Positions 55,407-63,052 of a stretch of DNA of 64,000 nucleotides are shown one piece after another (the stretch's first letter is position 1; every line of letters begins with the position of its first letter). The DNA is from Nocardia sp. BMG51109 (lineage in GTDB: Bacteria > Actinomycetota > Actinomycetes > Mycobacteriales > Mycobacteriaceae). The stretch spans positions 8,432,001 through 8,496,000 of the forward strand of contig NZ_JAFQ01000004.1 in NCBI RefSeq assembly GCF_000526215.1, in the 5' to 3' direction. A program made the position numbers and the translations under genes. The notes beneath the pieces are model-generated. The model had not been told where the DNA came from, ran no database searches, and worked only from the letters and a program-made list of their open reading frames with translations.

Positions 55407-56369
55407 TCAATGCGTGCGAAGGAAGCGGAGGACGAGATCGGTGACCTCGGCCGGGGTGTCGACGTGCGCAAAGTGGGAAGACCGGTCGAGCCGGCACAGC
55501 TCGGCATCGGGGATCAGCTCCGCCAGACGCTCACCGACGCCGGGCGGCACGAGTGGGTCCTGGTTGGCGTAGATCAGTTGCAGCGGAACCGGAAACGGCT
55601 CACCACGACTGCGGCGGCGAGCGAGTTCCCGGTCGAAATCGGCGAATCCGGCCGGGGCCATCACATCACGCAGGTAGTCGACGAACGCACCGACGCCCTC
55701 GTCACCGGTGAACGGATCCCCGTACCGGTGCACCTCTTCGAGCGATTTCAGCGTTTCGTCGTAGTAGTGCACGCTGCGATGCGCCCAGCGAGCAGGGTCA
55801 CGCCGAATCCACCAGCGCAGCACGGCTTCCGCACCCGGCAACGACGACAGCGCCGGGTGCAGCGCGTGCAGACGCGACATCGGAACCCCTGGCGAATGGA
55901 TATTCACCATCGCGTAGAAGGCGCTCGGATCCCGCAACGCCTGGCGCATGGCGAGATTCCCGCCCAGCGAATTGGCCACCACAGGACATCCGCGTATTTC
56001 CAACCGCACCTGGAATTCACCGATCCAGGAGGCCAGCGCCTCCGGCGCCAGGCGGCGTCGTGCCGGAGCGCTACTGGACCCGGCACCGGGCAGATCCGGG
56101 ATGATGAGCCGATAGTGCTGCCCGAGCCCGTCGAGGACGTACCGCCACGAATAGCTGCTCGTCATCAAACCGTGCAGGAGCAGCAGCGGTTCACCGGCAC
56201 CGTATTCGCGATAGTGAATGCGCAACGGCCCCAACGTATCCGACTCCATCCGGAGTTCGTGCGCGGTCGAGTCGAAGTACGGATGCGGGCGGGCCGGCCG
56301 TTCCGGCAGGTTCGCGAACGGCAGTCGCCGGAACGGCCGCAACGACACCTCACGAGTTGACGCGGTCAT
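55407..56369 (-). CDS. Alpha/beta hydrolase
   Basis: 320 residues: LLLLHGLMTSSYSWRYVLDGL, LIIPDLPGAGSSS, nucleophile elbow VVANSLGGNLAMR (ANSLG, with Ala for the first Gly of GxSxG), late Asp in YANQDPLVPPGV and His in DRSSHFAHVDTP. Close in type to haloalkane dehalogenase-like and Rv-type esterases, but the nucleophile is Ser, so an esterase or lipase role is more likely. It is divergent from a TetR gene with paired operators. Confidence 0.82.
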   Translation of the reverse strand: MTASTREVSLRPFRRLPFANLPERPARPHPYFDSTAHELRMESDTLGPLRIHYREYGAGEPLLLLHGLMTSSYSWRYVLDGLGQHYRLIIPDLPGAGSSSAPARRRLAPEALASWIGEFQVRLEIRGCPVVANSLGGNLAMRQALRDPSAFYAMVNIHSPGVPMSRLHALHPALSSLPGAEAVLRWWIRRDPARWAHRSVHYYDETLKSLEEVHRYGDPFTGDEGVGAFVDYLRDVMAPAGFADFDRELARRRSRGEPFPVPLQLIYANQDPLVPPGVGERLAELIPDAELCRLDRSSHFAHVDTPAEVTDLVLRFLRTH

Positions 56370-56390
56370 CGAGACTCCCCTCTTCGACTT

Positions 56391-56462
56391 CTTGTAATCA
56401 TTACAAGAAGTTCAATACCCGGTAAGCTACCGTGGTGACCGACTTTTTGCAATGACTACAAG
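56391..56462. promoter_or_regulatory. Paired TetR operators between hydrolase and TetR genes
   Basis: CTTGTAAT-C-ATTACAAG (56391-56407) is a perfect 17-base palindrome 22 bases before the hydrolase start. A second, imperfect copy TTTGCAATGACTACAAG (56446-56462) overlaps the ATG of the TetR gene at 56452. One regulator dimer per site would shut both genes. Confidence 0.8.
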
Positions 56463-57102
56463 AACGGTGTGGATGGACCCACGTAAACAGCGAACGATCG
56501 AGACGCTGCTGCAGGCGGCGGAGGAGATCTTCAGCGAGCGGCCGGTCGCGGAGGTGACCGTGGAGGAGATCGCCGAGCACGCGGGCGTGGCCGTCGGCTC
56601 GATCTACAACCATTTCGGGTCGAAGGCCGGGCTCCACGCCGCCGTCGTCGAGCGCGTCCTCGACACCGACCGCCACTTCATGGATCTGGCCTTCACCCCG
56701 GATCGCGGCCCCGCCGAACAGGTCTACGCGGTCGCCGAACAGTATCTCCAGCTCTATTTGCAATACCCGGAGTACTTCCGCATGCTCGCCTTCCCGGGCG
56801 ACCCGGGTCAGTACCCCGCGGGGCGAGACCTGCTGGACCGCATGGCCACCCAGATCACCGAACAGAACAACCGACTCGCCCGAGCCATCCAACAGGGCAT
56901 CGACGCCGGCATCGCCCGACCGGTCGACCCCACCAAGGTAGCGATGGCCCTCCTGGCCGCCTGGAACGGCATAATCAGCCTGCACTGGCGCCCGGACAGC
57001 CTCCGCCACAACGAATCCGAACTCCGGGAGCTACTGGCAGCCGCGACGGATGTCATCGCCCACGGACTACTGCGTGCCGAAAACAGCCCTTCGGCAACGT
57101 AA
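56452..57102 (+). CDS. TetR-family regulator
   Basis: 216 residues: RKQRTIETLLQAAEEIFSERPVAEVTVEEIAEHAGVAVGSIYNHFGSKAGL is a standard helix-turn-helix. The C-terminal part (YLQLYLQYPEYFRMLAFPG, LARAIQQGIDAGIARPVDP) is a TetR ligand domain. ATG 56452 lies inside an operator; ATG 56473 (MDPRKQR) is an alternative start that would free it. Confidence 0.9.
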   Translation: MTTRTVWMDPRKQRTIETLLQAAEEIFSERPVAEVTVEEIAEHAGVAVGSIYNHFGSKAGLHAAVVERVLDTDRHFMDLAFTPDRGPAEQVYAVAEQYLQLYLQYPEYFRMLAFPGDPGQYPAGRDLLDRMATQITEQNNRLARAIQQGIDAGIARPVDPTKVAMALLAAWNGIISLHWRPDSLRHNESELRELLAAATDVIAHGLLRAENSPSAT

Positions 57103-57161
57103 GTGCGCTCAATACCGTTCACCTCCGGCAACATCCGCACCCCGCGCCGAGACGAACGGTT

Positions 57162-58030
57162 TCAGAGGGTGGATTGATATGGCCGATCGAGGACGACGTC
57201 AGACTCGTCGGCGAGGCGGGTCAGGCGGGTTACCTCGGCCTCGGTCAGGTTCTCGGCGACTTCAGCCGCGGCGATGTTGGCGCGCAGGTGGCCCGGGTTC
57301 GCCGTGCCTGGAATGACGACCATGACAGGGGAGCGGCGCAGCAGCCAGGCCAACGCGACCTGGGCCGGTGCCGCGCCGAGGCGTTCCGCGGGAGCGGCCA
57401 GCTCCTCGTATCTGGTGAGCCGTCCGGAGGCCAGCGGGAAGTAGGGGACGAACGTGATGCCCTGCGCTTCGCAGTCGGCGAGGACCCGGACGCCGCTGCG
57501 GTCGAGCAAGTTGAAACGGTTCTGCACGGCGGCGATCGGCGTGATCCGCTGGGCACGGGCCAGCGTCTCCGGGGATGCGCCGGACAGGCCGATGCGGCGG
57601 ATAAGTCCCTGATCGCGCAGTTCGGCGAGCACGCCGAGCGAATCCTCCAAGGGCACCTGGCCCTGAGCTCCCCGGGTGTCGCCGTCGAGCGCAGGTACGT
57701 CAGCTCGCTGACTTCCGTTCCCAGGTCGGCCAGCGCCTCGTGGACCTGCCTGCGGACCGTGTCGGGATGGTCGGTGATGACCCAGGACCCGTCCGGTCCG
57801 CGTCCGGCGCCCACCTTGTTGCCGACGATCACCCCTTCGGGGATCGGCCGCAGTGCCTCCCCGATCAGCCGGTTCACCGTACGCGGCCCGTAGGCATTCG
57901 CGGTGTCGAAGAACGTCACTCCCAGCTCGACCGCCAGGCGGAGCACGCGCCGTGCCGACTCGGGGTCCTCCGGTAGCCCCCACACATTCGGCCCGGCGAG
58001 CTGCATAGCTCCATATCCGACACGGATCAC
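57162..58030 (-). pseudogene. Aldo/keto reductase, frameshifted
   Basis: The N-terminal half reads in one frame from GTG 58030 (AGGAG six bases upstream): IRVGYGAMQLAGPNVWGLPED, FFDTANAYGPRTVNRLIGEAL, VGNKVGAG. The C-terminal half reads in another frame: VPLEDSLGVLAELRDQGLIRRIGLSG, AAVQNRFNLLDRSGVRVL, LAWLLRRSPVMVVIPGTANPGHLRANIAA, ending at 57162. The frames cross near 57680-57690, between TYLRS and DGDTRGAQ; adding one base there restores a full aldo/keto reductase of about 290 residues. It is either a real inactivating deletion or a sequencing error. It is divergent from a TetR gene. Confidence 0.8.
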
Positions 58031-58044
58031 TGGCTTCTCCTGAT

Positions 58045-58096
58045 GTATCACTGCTACGCGATTATGTGTATCGATGTTGCATCAGTGATACGCGAT
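58045..58096. promoter_or_regulatory. Probable TetR operator upstream of the reductase and TetR genes
   Basis: GTATCACTG (58045-58053) and CAGTGATAC (58083-58091) are perfect nine-base inverted repeats. TACGCGAT is repeated directly at 58055-58062 and 58089-58096. They fill the 85-base divergent gap. Confidence 0.6.
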
Positions 58097-58115
58097 ATTC
58101 CGTAGCATTGCAACG

Positions 58116-58823
58116 ATGGACGACGAGAAAGCCCGTACCCGCCAGCGGATCCTCGAGGTGGCGACCGGCATCCTGGAGCGGGGCGGCGCTGAGGCGGTTT
58201 CCACCCGCTCGGTGGCCGCAGCGGCCGGGATCCGCGCCGCATCTCTGTACCAGCTCTTCGGCGACAAGGACGGCCTCCTCGCCGCCCTGGCCATTCACGG
58301 CTTCGACCTCTACCTGGCCGAGAAGCAGGCCCTGGCGCACATCGGCGACCCGGTCGGCGACATGCGCCATGCCTGGGACATGCACGTCGACTTCGGCCTG
58401 CGCCACCCCGCGCTCTACGTCCTGATGTACGGCACCGACCGCCCCGGTCGCCGCCCGCCCGCCGCCGACGAGGCCCGCGAACTCCTGCTGAAATTCCTTG
58501 ACCGCATGGCCGCCGCGGGCCGTCTCCGGCTCCCACCCGCATTGGCCGCCCGCCTGCTACTGGCCTCCATCACGGGCGTCACCTTGTCGCTGATCGGCGT
58601 TCCTCCCGAGGACCGAGACCCAGAGGTCTCCGCGAGAATGCGCGATACCCTCATCGACTCTCTGGCCGCCGACCATCCGCAACCCCCGGACGCGGATCCC
58701 GGTCTCGCGCCCCGGGCTCTCGCCCTCGATGCCGCTCTCGGCGCCGCGGACGAGGACGAGCTCCCGCTCCGTCCGGCCGAGACCGCCCTTCTCCGTGAGT
58801 GGCTCAACCAGCTCGCCCGCTGA
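58116..58823 (+). CDS. TetR-family regulator
   Basis: 235 residues: TRQRILEVATGILERGGAEAVSTRSVAAAAGIRAASLYQLFGDKDGLLAALA is the helix-turn-helix; MRHAWDMHVDFGLRHPALYVLMYG is typical of the TetR_C ligand domain of this group. It is long for the family because of an Asp/Pro/Arg-rich C-terminal part. Probable repressor of the (now broken) aldo/keto reductase. Confidence 0.88.
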   Translation: MDDEKARTRQRILEVATGILERGGAEAVSTRSVAAAAGIRAASLYQLFGDKDGLLAALAIHGFDLYLAEKQALAHIGDPVGDMRHAWDMHVDFGLRHPALYVLMYGTDRPGRRPPAADEARELLLKFLDRMAAAGRLRLPPALAARLLLASITGVTLSLIGVPPEDRDPEVSARMRDTLIDSLAADHPQPPDADPGLAPRALALDAALGAADEDELPLRPAETALLREWLNQLAR

Positions 58824-59094
58824 GCCGGCCTGGGCACCAGACAGCGAGGCGGGCGGGAAAGGCCAGGACCACGACGACCCCGCCCACCTCGACGGGCTCA
58901 CCGATGCGGTGCCCCGAGCGCGGATGATCGCTGCCCAGGCCGCGGGCCGCGCCGGTCAGCCCGAGATCTGGCAGAGCCCCCAGGTCAGAAGTCCCCCACC
59001 AGGCGAGCTGCACCCAAATGACATCAGCGGGCGCAAGGCCTCACGGAACCGCGAGCGGAGTTCCGATCCGGGTCACGGTCAGTGGGGTGATCAT
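58804..59094 (-). pseudogene. Small membrane-protein gene with in-frame stop
   Basis: ATG 59094, with GGAGAA seven bases upstream, starts MITPLTVTRIGTPLAVP and then meets TGA at codon 18. The same frame continues for 79 codons as GLAPADVIWVQLAWWGTSDL, then EPVEVGGVVVVLAFPARLAVW, which looks like two or three membrane segments of a small DUF6463-like protein. Its end overlaps the TetR stop. It is probably decayed; the family is a guess. Confidence 0.4.
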
Positions 59095-59122
59095 GCCGAT
59101 TTCTCCTCGTACAGTGGGGCTT

Positions 59123-59914
59123 TCACCGGTTGCCGAGATCGAGCAGGGCGGCCAGCAGTTCCTCGGGCGCCTCGATCTGCGGCAGGTGGCCGGTGCGCGG
59201 AAGCAGGGTGAACGTCGACATCGGGATGGCGGCGGCATAAGCCTTTCCGTACTCCGGATCGGCGATGCGATCGCTCTCGCCCCACACCACATGGACCGGA
59301 ATGTCCAGGCCGCCAAGGCGTTCGGCCAGTGTCGGATCCGACATCGCCGGGCCGGTATAGCCGATCAGCGCCTGCACATCGGGACTCGGGCCGGTGCCGC
59401 CTCCCCCCGGCGGAACGGGCGCCTTGCTCGGGTCGTGGTAGGAGTGCGCCAGGAGCTCGTCCCGCGAGAAGCCGCTGACGTCGGCCATCGGATGCCCCGG
59501 AACCTCGATGCCGATCCCGTCGACGATCACCGCGCCGCTGACGCGCGGACTGTTCCGCAGGGCGATCTCGGCGGCCAGCCATCCCCCGAAGGAGTTGCCG
59601 ATCACGGTCACGTCCGTGAGGTCGAGCTGATCCAGCATCGTCACGTACGCCCGAGCCAGCTCGGAAACGCCGGTCAGCCCATCGGATTTCGGCGTACCGC
59701 CGAAGCCGGGATGGGTAGGCAGCAGCACCCGGGAGTGCGTCCGCTCGGCCAGCAGATCGGCGAAACCGGACATCGTCTGCACGCCCCCTCCACCGTGCAG
59801 CAGCAGGAACGGCCGGGTGCGGTCACGGTCCTGGACGGTGACCTCGGCGGAGCCGACCTGGAGAGTGCGGGTGCGGGTAGGCCGAAGACTGCCGGCCACG
59901 ATCGGAGTACTCAT
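59123..59914 (-). CDS. Alpha/beta hydrolase
   Basis: 263 residues: FLLLHGGGGVQTMSGFADLLAE, VLLPTHPGFGGTPKSDGL, nucleophile VTVIGNSFGGWLAAEIAL (GNSFG), late Asp in VVWGESDRIADPEYG and His in LPRTGHLPQIEAPEE: a complete triad. Substrate unknown. It is divergent from a MarR gene. Confidence 0.87.
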   Translation of the reverse strand: MSTPIVAGSLRPTRTRTLQVGSAEVTVQDRDRTRPFLLLHGGGGVQTMSGFADLLAERTHSRVLLPTHPGFGGTPKSDGLTGVSELARAYVTMLDQLDLTDVTVIGNSFGGWLAAEIALRNSPRVSGAVIVDGIGIEVPGHPMADVSGFSRDELLAHSYHDPSKAPVPPGGGGTGPSPDVQALIGYTGPAMSDPTLAERLGGLDIPVHVVWGESDRIADPEYGKAYAAAIPMSTFTLLPRTGHLPQIEAPEELLAALLDLGNR

Positions 59915-59937
59915 CGTCTTCTTCTCTCTGTAGAAGC

Positions 59938-59986
59938 TATATCAGGAACCTTATATAAGCTACCTGATATAAGCAACCTGATTCAC
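59938..59986. promoter_or_regulatory. Probable MarR operators between hydrolase and MarR genes
   Basis: TATATCAGG (59938-59946) and CCTGATATA (59963-59971) are perfect inverted repeats. CTTATATAAG is a ten-base palindrome at 59950-59959. TATAAGCTACCTGAT and TATAAGCAACCTGAT follow each other directly (about 59954-59983). Several dimers could bind side by side. Confidence 0.65.
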
Positions 59987-60004
59987 CCGGGTAAGCTCTC
60001 CGCC

Positions 60005-60436
60005 ATGACCTACCGCCCCGCCGACGTAGCCCTGGCCGTGAAGCGCCTGCAGTACCGCCACCACCGCGCCCTGAACCAAGCGCTGGCGCCCCTGGGCCTC
60101 TCGCTCGTGCAGTGGGACACGTTGCGCCACTTGCACCGCCACCCCGACGCCTCACTACACGACCTAGCAGTCCTGACCTTCCAAACCGACCAATCCTTCG
60201 GCCCCCTGGCCACCCGAATGGCCGCCCGCGGCCTGATAGAACGAGTCCCAGGACCAGGCCGAGCCGTACGCCACCGCCTCACCGAGGAGGGCGCCCGGTT
60301 GCGCGCCGCCGGCCAGGAAGCTGCGGACAAGGTCGTCGAGTCGTCCTTCAGCGCACTGTCGCCCGACCAGCTGGACCAGCTGGGTGAGCTGCTGGATGCG
60401 GCCCTCGGGCCCGACCCGAGCGGGCTTGGCCGATAG
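60005..60436 (+). CDS. MarR-family regulator
   Basis: 143 residues with a central winged helix: LGLSLVQWDTLRHLHRHPDASLHDLAVLTFQTDQSFGPLATRMAARGLIERVPGPGRAVRHRLTEEG. ATG 60005. It likely controls itself and the divergent hydrolase gene. Confidence 0.9.
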   Translation: MTYRPADVALAVKRLQYRHHRALNQALAPLGLSLVQWDTLRHLHRHPDASLHDLAVLTFQTDQSFGPLATRMAARGLIERVPGPGRAVRHRLTEEGARLRAAGQEAADKVVESSFSALSPDQLDQLGELLDAALGPDPSGLGR

Positions 60437-60461
60437 GCTGCCTTGAGCAGGGTGAGCGGAC

Positions 60462-60602
60462 ATGGGGGAACAATGGCCGATGTCCTGGACACGAGACCTC
60501 GACCGAGAGAACCGGTTTCGAAGGTTGGCGAATCGCCGAAGGGGGAATCGAGCTATGGGTCTTCAGGACGAAACAGTTGAAGGCTGGGAACCAATTCGAT
60601 GA
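60462..60602 (+). CDS. Short ORF translationally coupled to the following lipoprotein gene
   Basis: 46 residues starting MGEQWPMSWTRDLDRENRF, arginine-rich, ending GWEPIR. Its TGA overlaps the lipoprotein ATG as ATGA (60599-60602), and GGGTGAGCGG precedes ATG 60462. The coupling suggests a real but small, possibly shortened, upstream gene. No family recognised. Confidence 0.35.
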   Translation: MGEQWPMSWTRDLDRENRFRRLANRRRGNRAMGLQDETVEGWEPIR

Positions 60603-61690
60603 AACGCCTAGCCCAGGTTGTTCTGTGTGCGCTGTGCTTGACCGGTCTGGCCGCGTGCGGCGATGCGGCCGATGCCGCACAGTCCGCCGCCGGCGAGATG
60701 GTGAACCATGGCGCGACATCCGGCGGCGTCGATAAGGCTGCGGTCCACAGCTTGCTTACCGGCCACAGTCCTCGGGAGGACGTCTCGGCTGACGAGGTTC
60801 TCGACAATCTGATGCACCGTCACTGGGACGATGGCGGCGCCGCCATGGGCGCCCTGTTTTCTTGGATCGGATCCGACGCGAAGTCACCTGATCCGGCGAC
60901 TGCCACCCGCGCCGGCGAATCAGCCTCCGGGTTGGCCGGATACGTCAGCAGTCACGTGGACGAATTGCTGAATCTCGACGGCCCGCGCACCGAGTCGATA
61001 GGGCAAGTGAGCCCCGAAGCGGTACGACAAATCGCGGCGGCCCTGCAGCCGTACATCGCAAACTTGGCCGGAGCCCAGGCGGCAGGAGTCGCAGCTCCGG
61101 CATTCGCCTCGCCGGTCGGCGACGATCCGACGTACCACGAAGCCGTCAATGTCTTCGCGGTCGTCTCTACCGACAGGGACGCCGCCCAGAAATTCGCCGA
61201 CGCGGCCTTCTCCACCGCAAGTCAGATCGCCGATACGTGGGTCGCTGCCGAATTGGATCAACACGCTGCCGCCGTCACACCGAACCAATACGGGGTCCTG
61301 TGCCGGTTGCTCGATCGCGGGCTGAGCGTCGAGGCAGACGACCGCACCCGGGACAAATTCGGCGATGATCCGCCGGCGCAGAGCGACAAGCGTGAACAGC
61401 CCTATGTCAACTACCTTCGGACGGGTTACGCCCTCCCCGAACTCGACCTCGTGAAGGCGTTGCAGAATCACGAGGGCTTCGTGGACCACGACATTCGCTA
61501 CGCGTACTTGTTCGACCCGAGCGGGCAGCTACGGGACGTTCTTTCGCTCATGGATTCGAATACGGTCCCCGCGGATAAGGTCCAGGCCGATCTTCCCAAC
61601 ATCCTGAACGGGTCGAACCACGGAATGATGAAGAAGCCCTACCTCGACTTCGTTGGTAGGTACAGAGATGGATGGGATGCCGTCAGGTAA
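60599..61690 (+). CDS. Lipoprotein with helical secretion-effector-like domain, function unknown
   Basis: 363 residues. Signal MKRLAQVVLCALCLTGLAAC with lipobox LAAC at residues 17-20. The rest is soluble and mostly helical: AAVHSLLTGHSPREDVSADEVLDNLMHRHWDDGGAAMGALFSWIG, ASGLAGYVSSH, VRQIAAALQPYIANLAGAQ, FVDHDIRYAYLFDPSGQL, GRYRDGWDAVR. It resembles the large mycobacterial/nocardial proteins with TPR-like helical regions that are found near type VII secretion substrates, but no such system is in this window. The start is fixed by the lipobox and by ATGA coupling with the short ORF. Confidence 0.7.
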   Translation: MKRLAQVVLCALCLTGLAACGDAADAAQSAAGEMVNHGATSGGVDKAAVHSLLTGHSPREDVSADEVLDNLMHRHWDDGGAAMGALFSWIGSDAKSPDPATATRAGESASGLAGYVSSHVDELLNLDGPRTESIGQVSPEAVRQIAAALQPYIANLAGAQAAGVAAPAFASPVGDDPTYHEAVNVFAVVSTDRDAAQKFADAAFSTASQIADTWVAAELDQHAAAVTPNQYGVLCRLLDRGLSVEADDRTRDKFGDDPPAQSDKREQPYVNYLRTGYALPELDLVKALQNHEGFVDHDIRYAYLFDPSGQLRDVLSLMDSNTVPADKVQADLPNILNGSNHGMMKKPYLDFVGRYRDGWDAVR

Positions 61691-62131
61691 TCCACGGCCC
61701 CACTGGATCTGATCCCGTTCGGGTCGGCCTGGCATGGGAACCTCTCGAACGGCCTCGCACCCCGTCGAGTCACCATAATCGACGCTTCATTTCACAGCCG
61801 TCGTGATCGGTCTGGTACCAGCCGACCGGCCGCTTCGAGCGCGCGGAGTGCGGCCGCCTTCACCGAGCAATCGGCGGGACGACATTCCAAGTGCAACTGC
61901 ATATCTCGGTGCTCAGCAGCCATGCTCGGTCGCTGGTCCCGGCAGCACGGTTCGATGCCGACAGCCAAATATCAAGGTGCGCAACCCGCTTCGCTGTCGG
62001 ATGCTTATCCGGGTCTCCGGTCATGGAGCGCTGAGTTCCGGGCCATAGGTAGGCCCCTCCACTTACCGCCACGGCGCAGATACCGAGAATCGAAAGCACC
62101 AACCAGACCGCCTGCCAACCCTACACCGGCC
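61691..62131. other. 441-base stretch with at most one weak frame
   Basis: After the lipoprotein stop no hairpin terminator was identified. The only frame with protein-like features is 61860-62102 on the minus strand, listed separately with low confidence. Confidence 0.35.
61860..62102 (-). CDS. Hypothetical small membrane protein (weak)
   Basis: 80 residues starting VLSILGICAVAVSGGAYLW (one hydrophobic segment), then a polar tail with two late cysteines (STEICSCTWNVVPPIAR). It begins at a GTG without a clear RBS, 29 bases downstream of the resolvase-like gene on the same strand. It could be a real short gene or chance. Confidence 0.3.
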   Translation of the reverse strand: MVLSILGICAVAVSGGAYLWPGTQRSMTGDPDKHPTAKRVAHLDIWLSASNRAAGTSDRAWLLSTEICSCTWNVVPPIAR

Positions 62132-62557
62132 TCACCCCGCCTCGGCGACACCATCGGGACGAGGCGGCATGGCGACGACCGTGTCCTCGACGCGCCGCTC
62201 TCCCCGACCGGAACCTCCGACCCGCGTGAAAGTTTCCGCAGGGTCGGCCGTCTCCACGTCGCACACCGCACGGACCCGGCTCGGATCCCCGCCCAGATGG
62301 CCGAGATTCGGCACGATGACAGCCGCGACGTTGTAACCACGGGCCTTCGCGAGCAACCGCTCCATCGGATCATCGACGTCGGAACGACGATGCACCACAA
62401 TCCGCACCAGGAAATACCCACGGTCCGTCGCGTGCTTGCGGATCAGCTGCTCGTTCGACAACCACCCGGGCAAAGTGCGATCGACATAACCGATGACCCG
62501 CGGCGGCCCCTCCGGCGGCACATCTACCGCGGACACATACGTGTAGAGCATCGTCAT
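62132..62557 (-). CDS. Resolvase-like (serine-recombinase fold) protein without obvious catalytic motifs
   Basis: 141 residues: RVIGYVDRTLPGWLSNEQLIRKHATDRGYFLVRIVVHRR, then DVDDPMERLLAKARGYNVAAVIVPNLGHLGGDPSRVRAVCDVETADPAETFTRV. The alternation matches the N-terminal fold of serine recombinases, but the catalytic Tyr-x-Arg-x-Ser start and the Arg pair of active enzymes are not recognisable. Similar orphan proteins are common beside XRE regulators in Nocardia and Streptomyces. Start at ATG 62557 (or 62551). Confidence 0.6.
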   Translation of the reverse strand: MTMLYTYVSAVDVPPEGPPRVIGYVDRTLPGWLSNEQLIRKHATDRGYFLVRIVVHRRSDVDDPMERLLAKARGYNVAAVIVPNLGHLGGDPSRVRAVCDVETADPAETFTRVGGSGRGERRVEDTVVAMPPRPDGVAEAG

Positions 62558-63052
62558 ACCGACCCCCACCGCTCGCAGCCGAATCCCATTCCGCTCCCCT
62601 CTCCTGGATGCTTGGCAAGCACCCGCCGCCGGGGACATTCACCGACCGGGGCACAGTCCGGTCGGTGCGCTGAGCGGTCCGGGCATCTACCCGGCGGCGG
62701 GGCCGGTACGAGCGTCGTCCGAAATCGGGTGCGGCAGAAGGTACGCAACCGTCACGGAACCTCTACGCTGCATCTACGGCCCGACGGGCAGACCGAGGCG
62801 GCCGCAACAAGAGTCGCGAGCTGGCCAGGTAAGCAGCTCGCTTGCTTCAAGAATCCGAAGGCCGAGTGACGCGAATTCGCCGACTTACTCGGCTTCAGCG
62901 GGGTTCCGGTCCGCAAGCGGGGGCCTGGGGGAAGGTTCGTCAGCTCCTCGACGAAACATCTCCGACCAGCTGGTTCAAACTCCGTCGCAAATCCTGCCCA
63001 AAGTTATACGCTCTCGCTACAAGGCAGTTCTCTGCGCGAACCGGGGGTAGTG
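62558..63052. other. 495-base gap between divergent genes; nothing recognised
   Basis: No gene is supported. Frames here are Arg/Gly/Pro-rich. It must hold the promoters of the resolvase-like protein and the XRE regulator, but no clear boxes or dyads were found. Confidence 0.4.
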
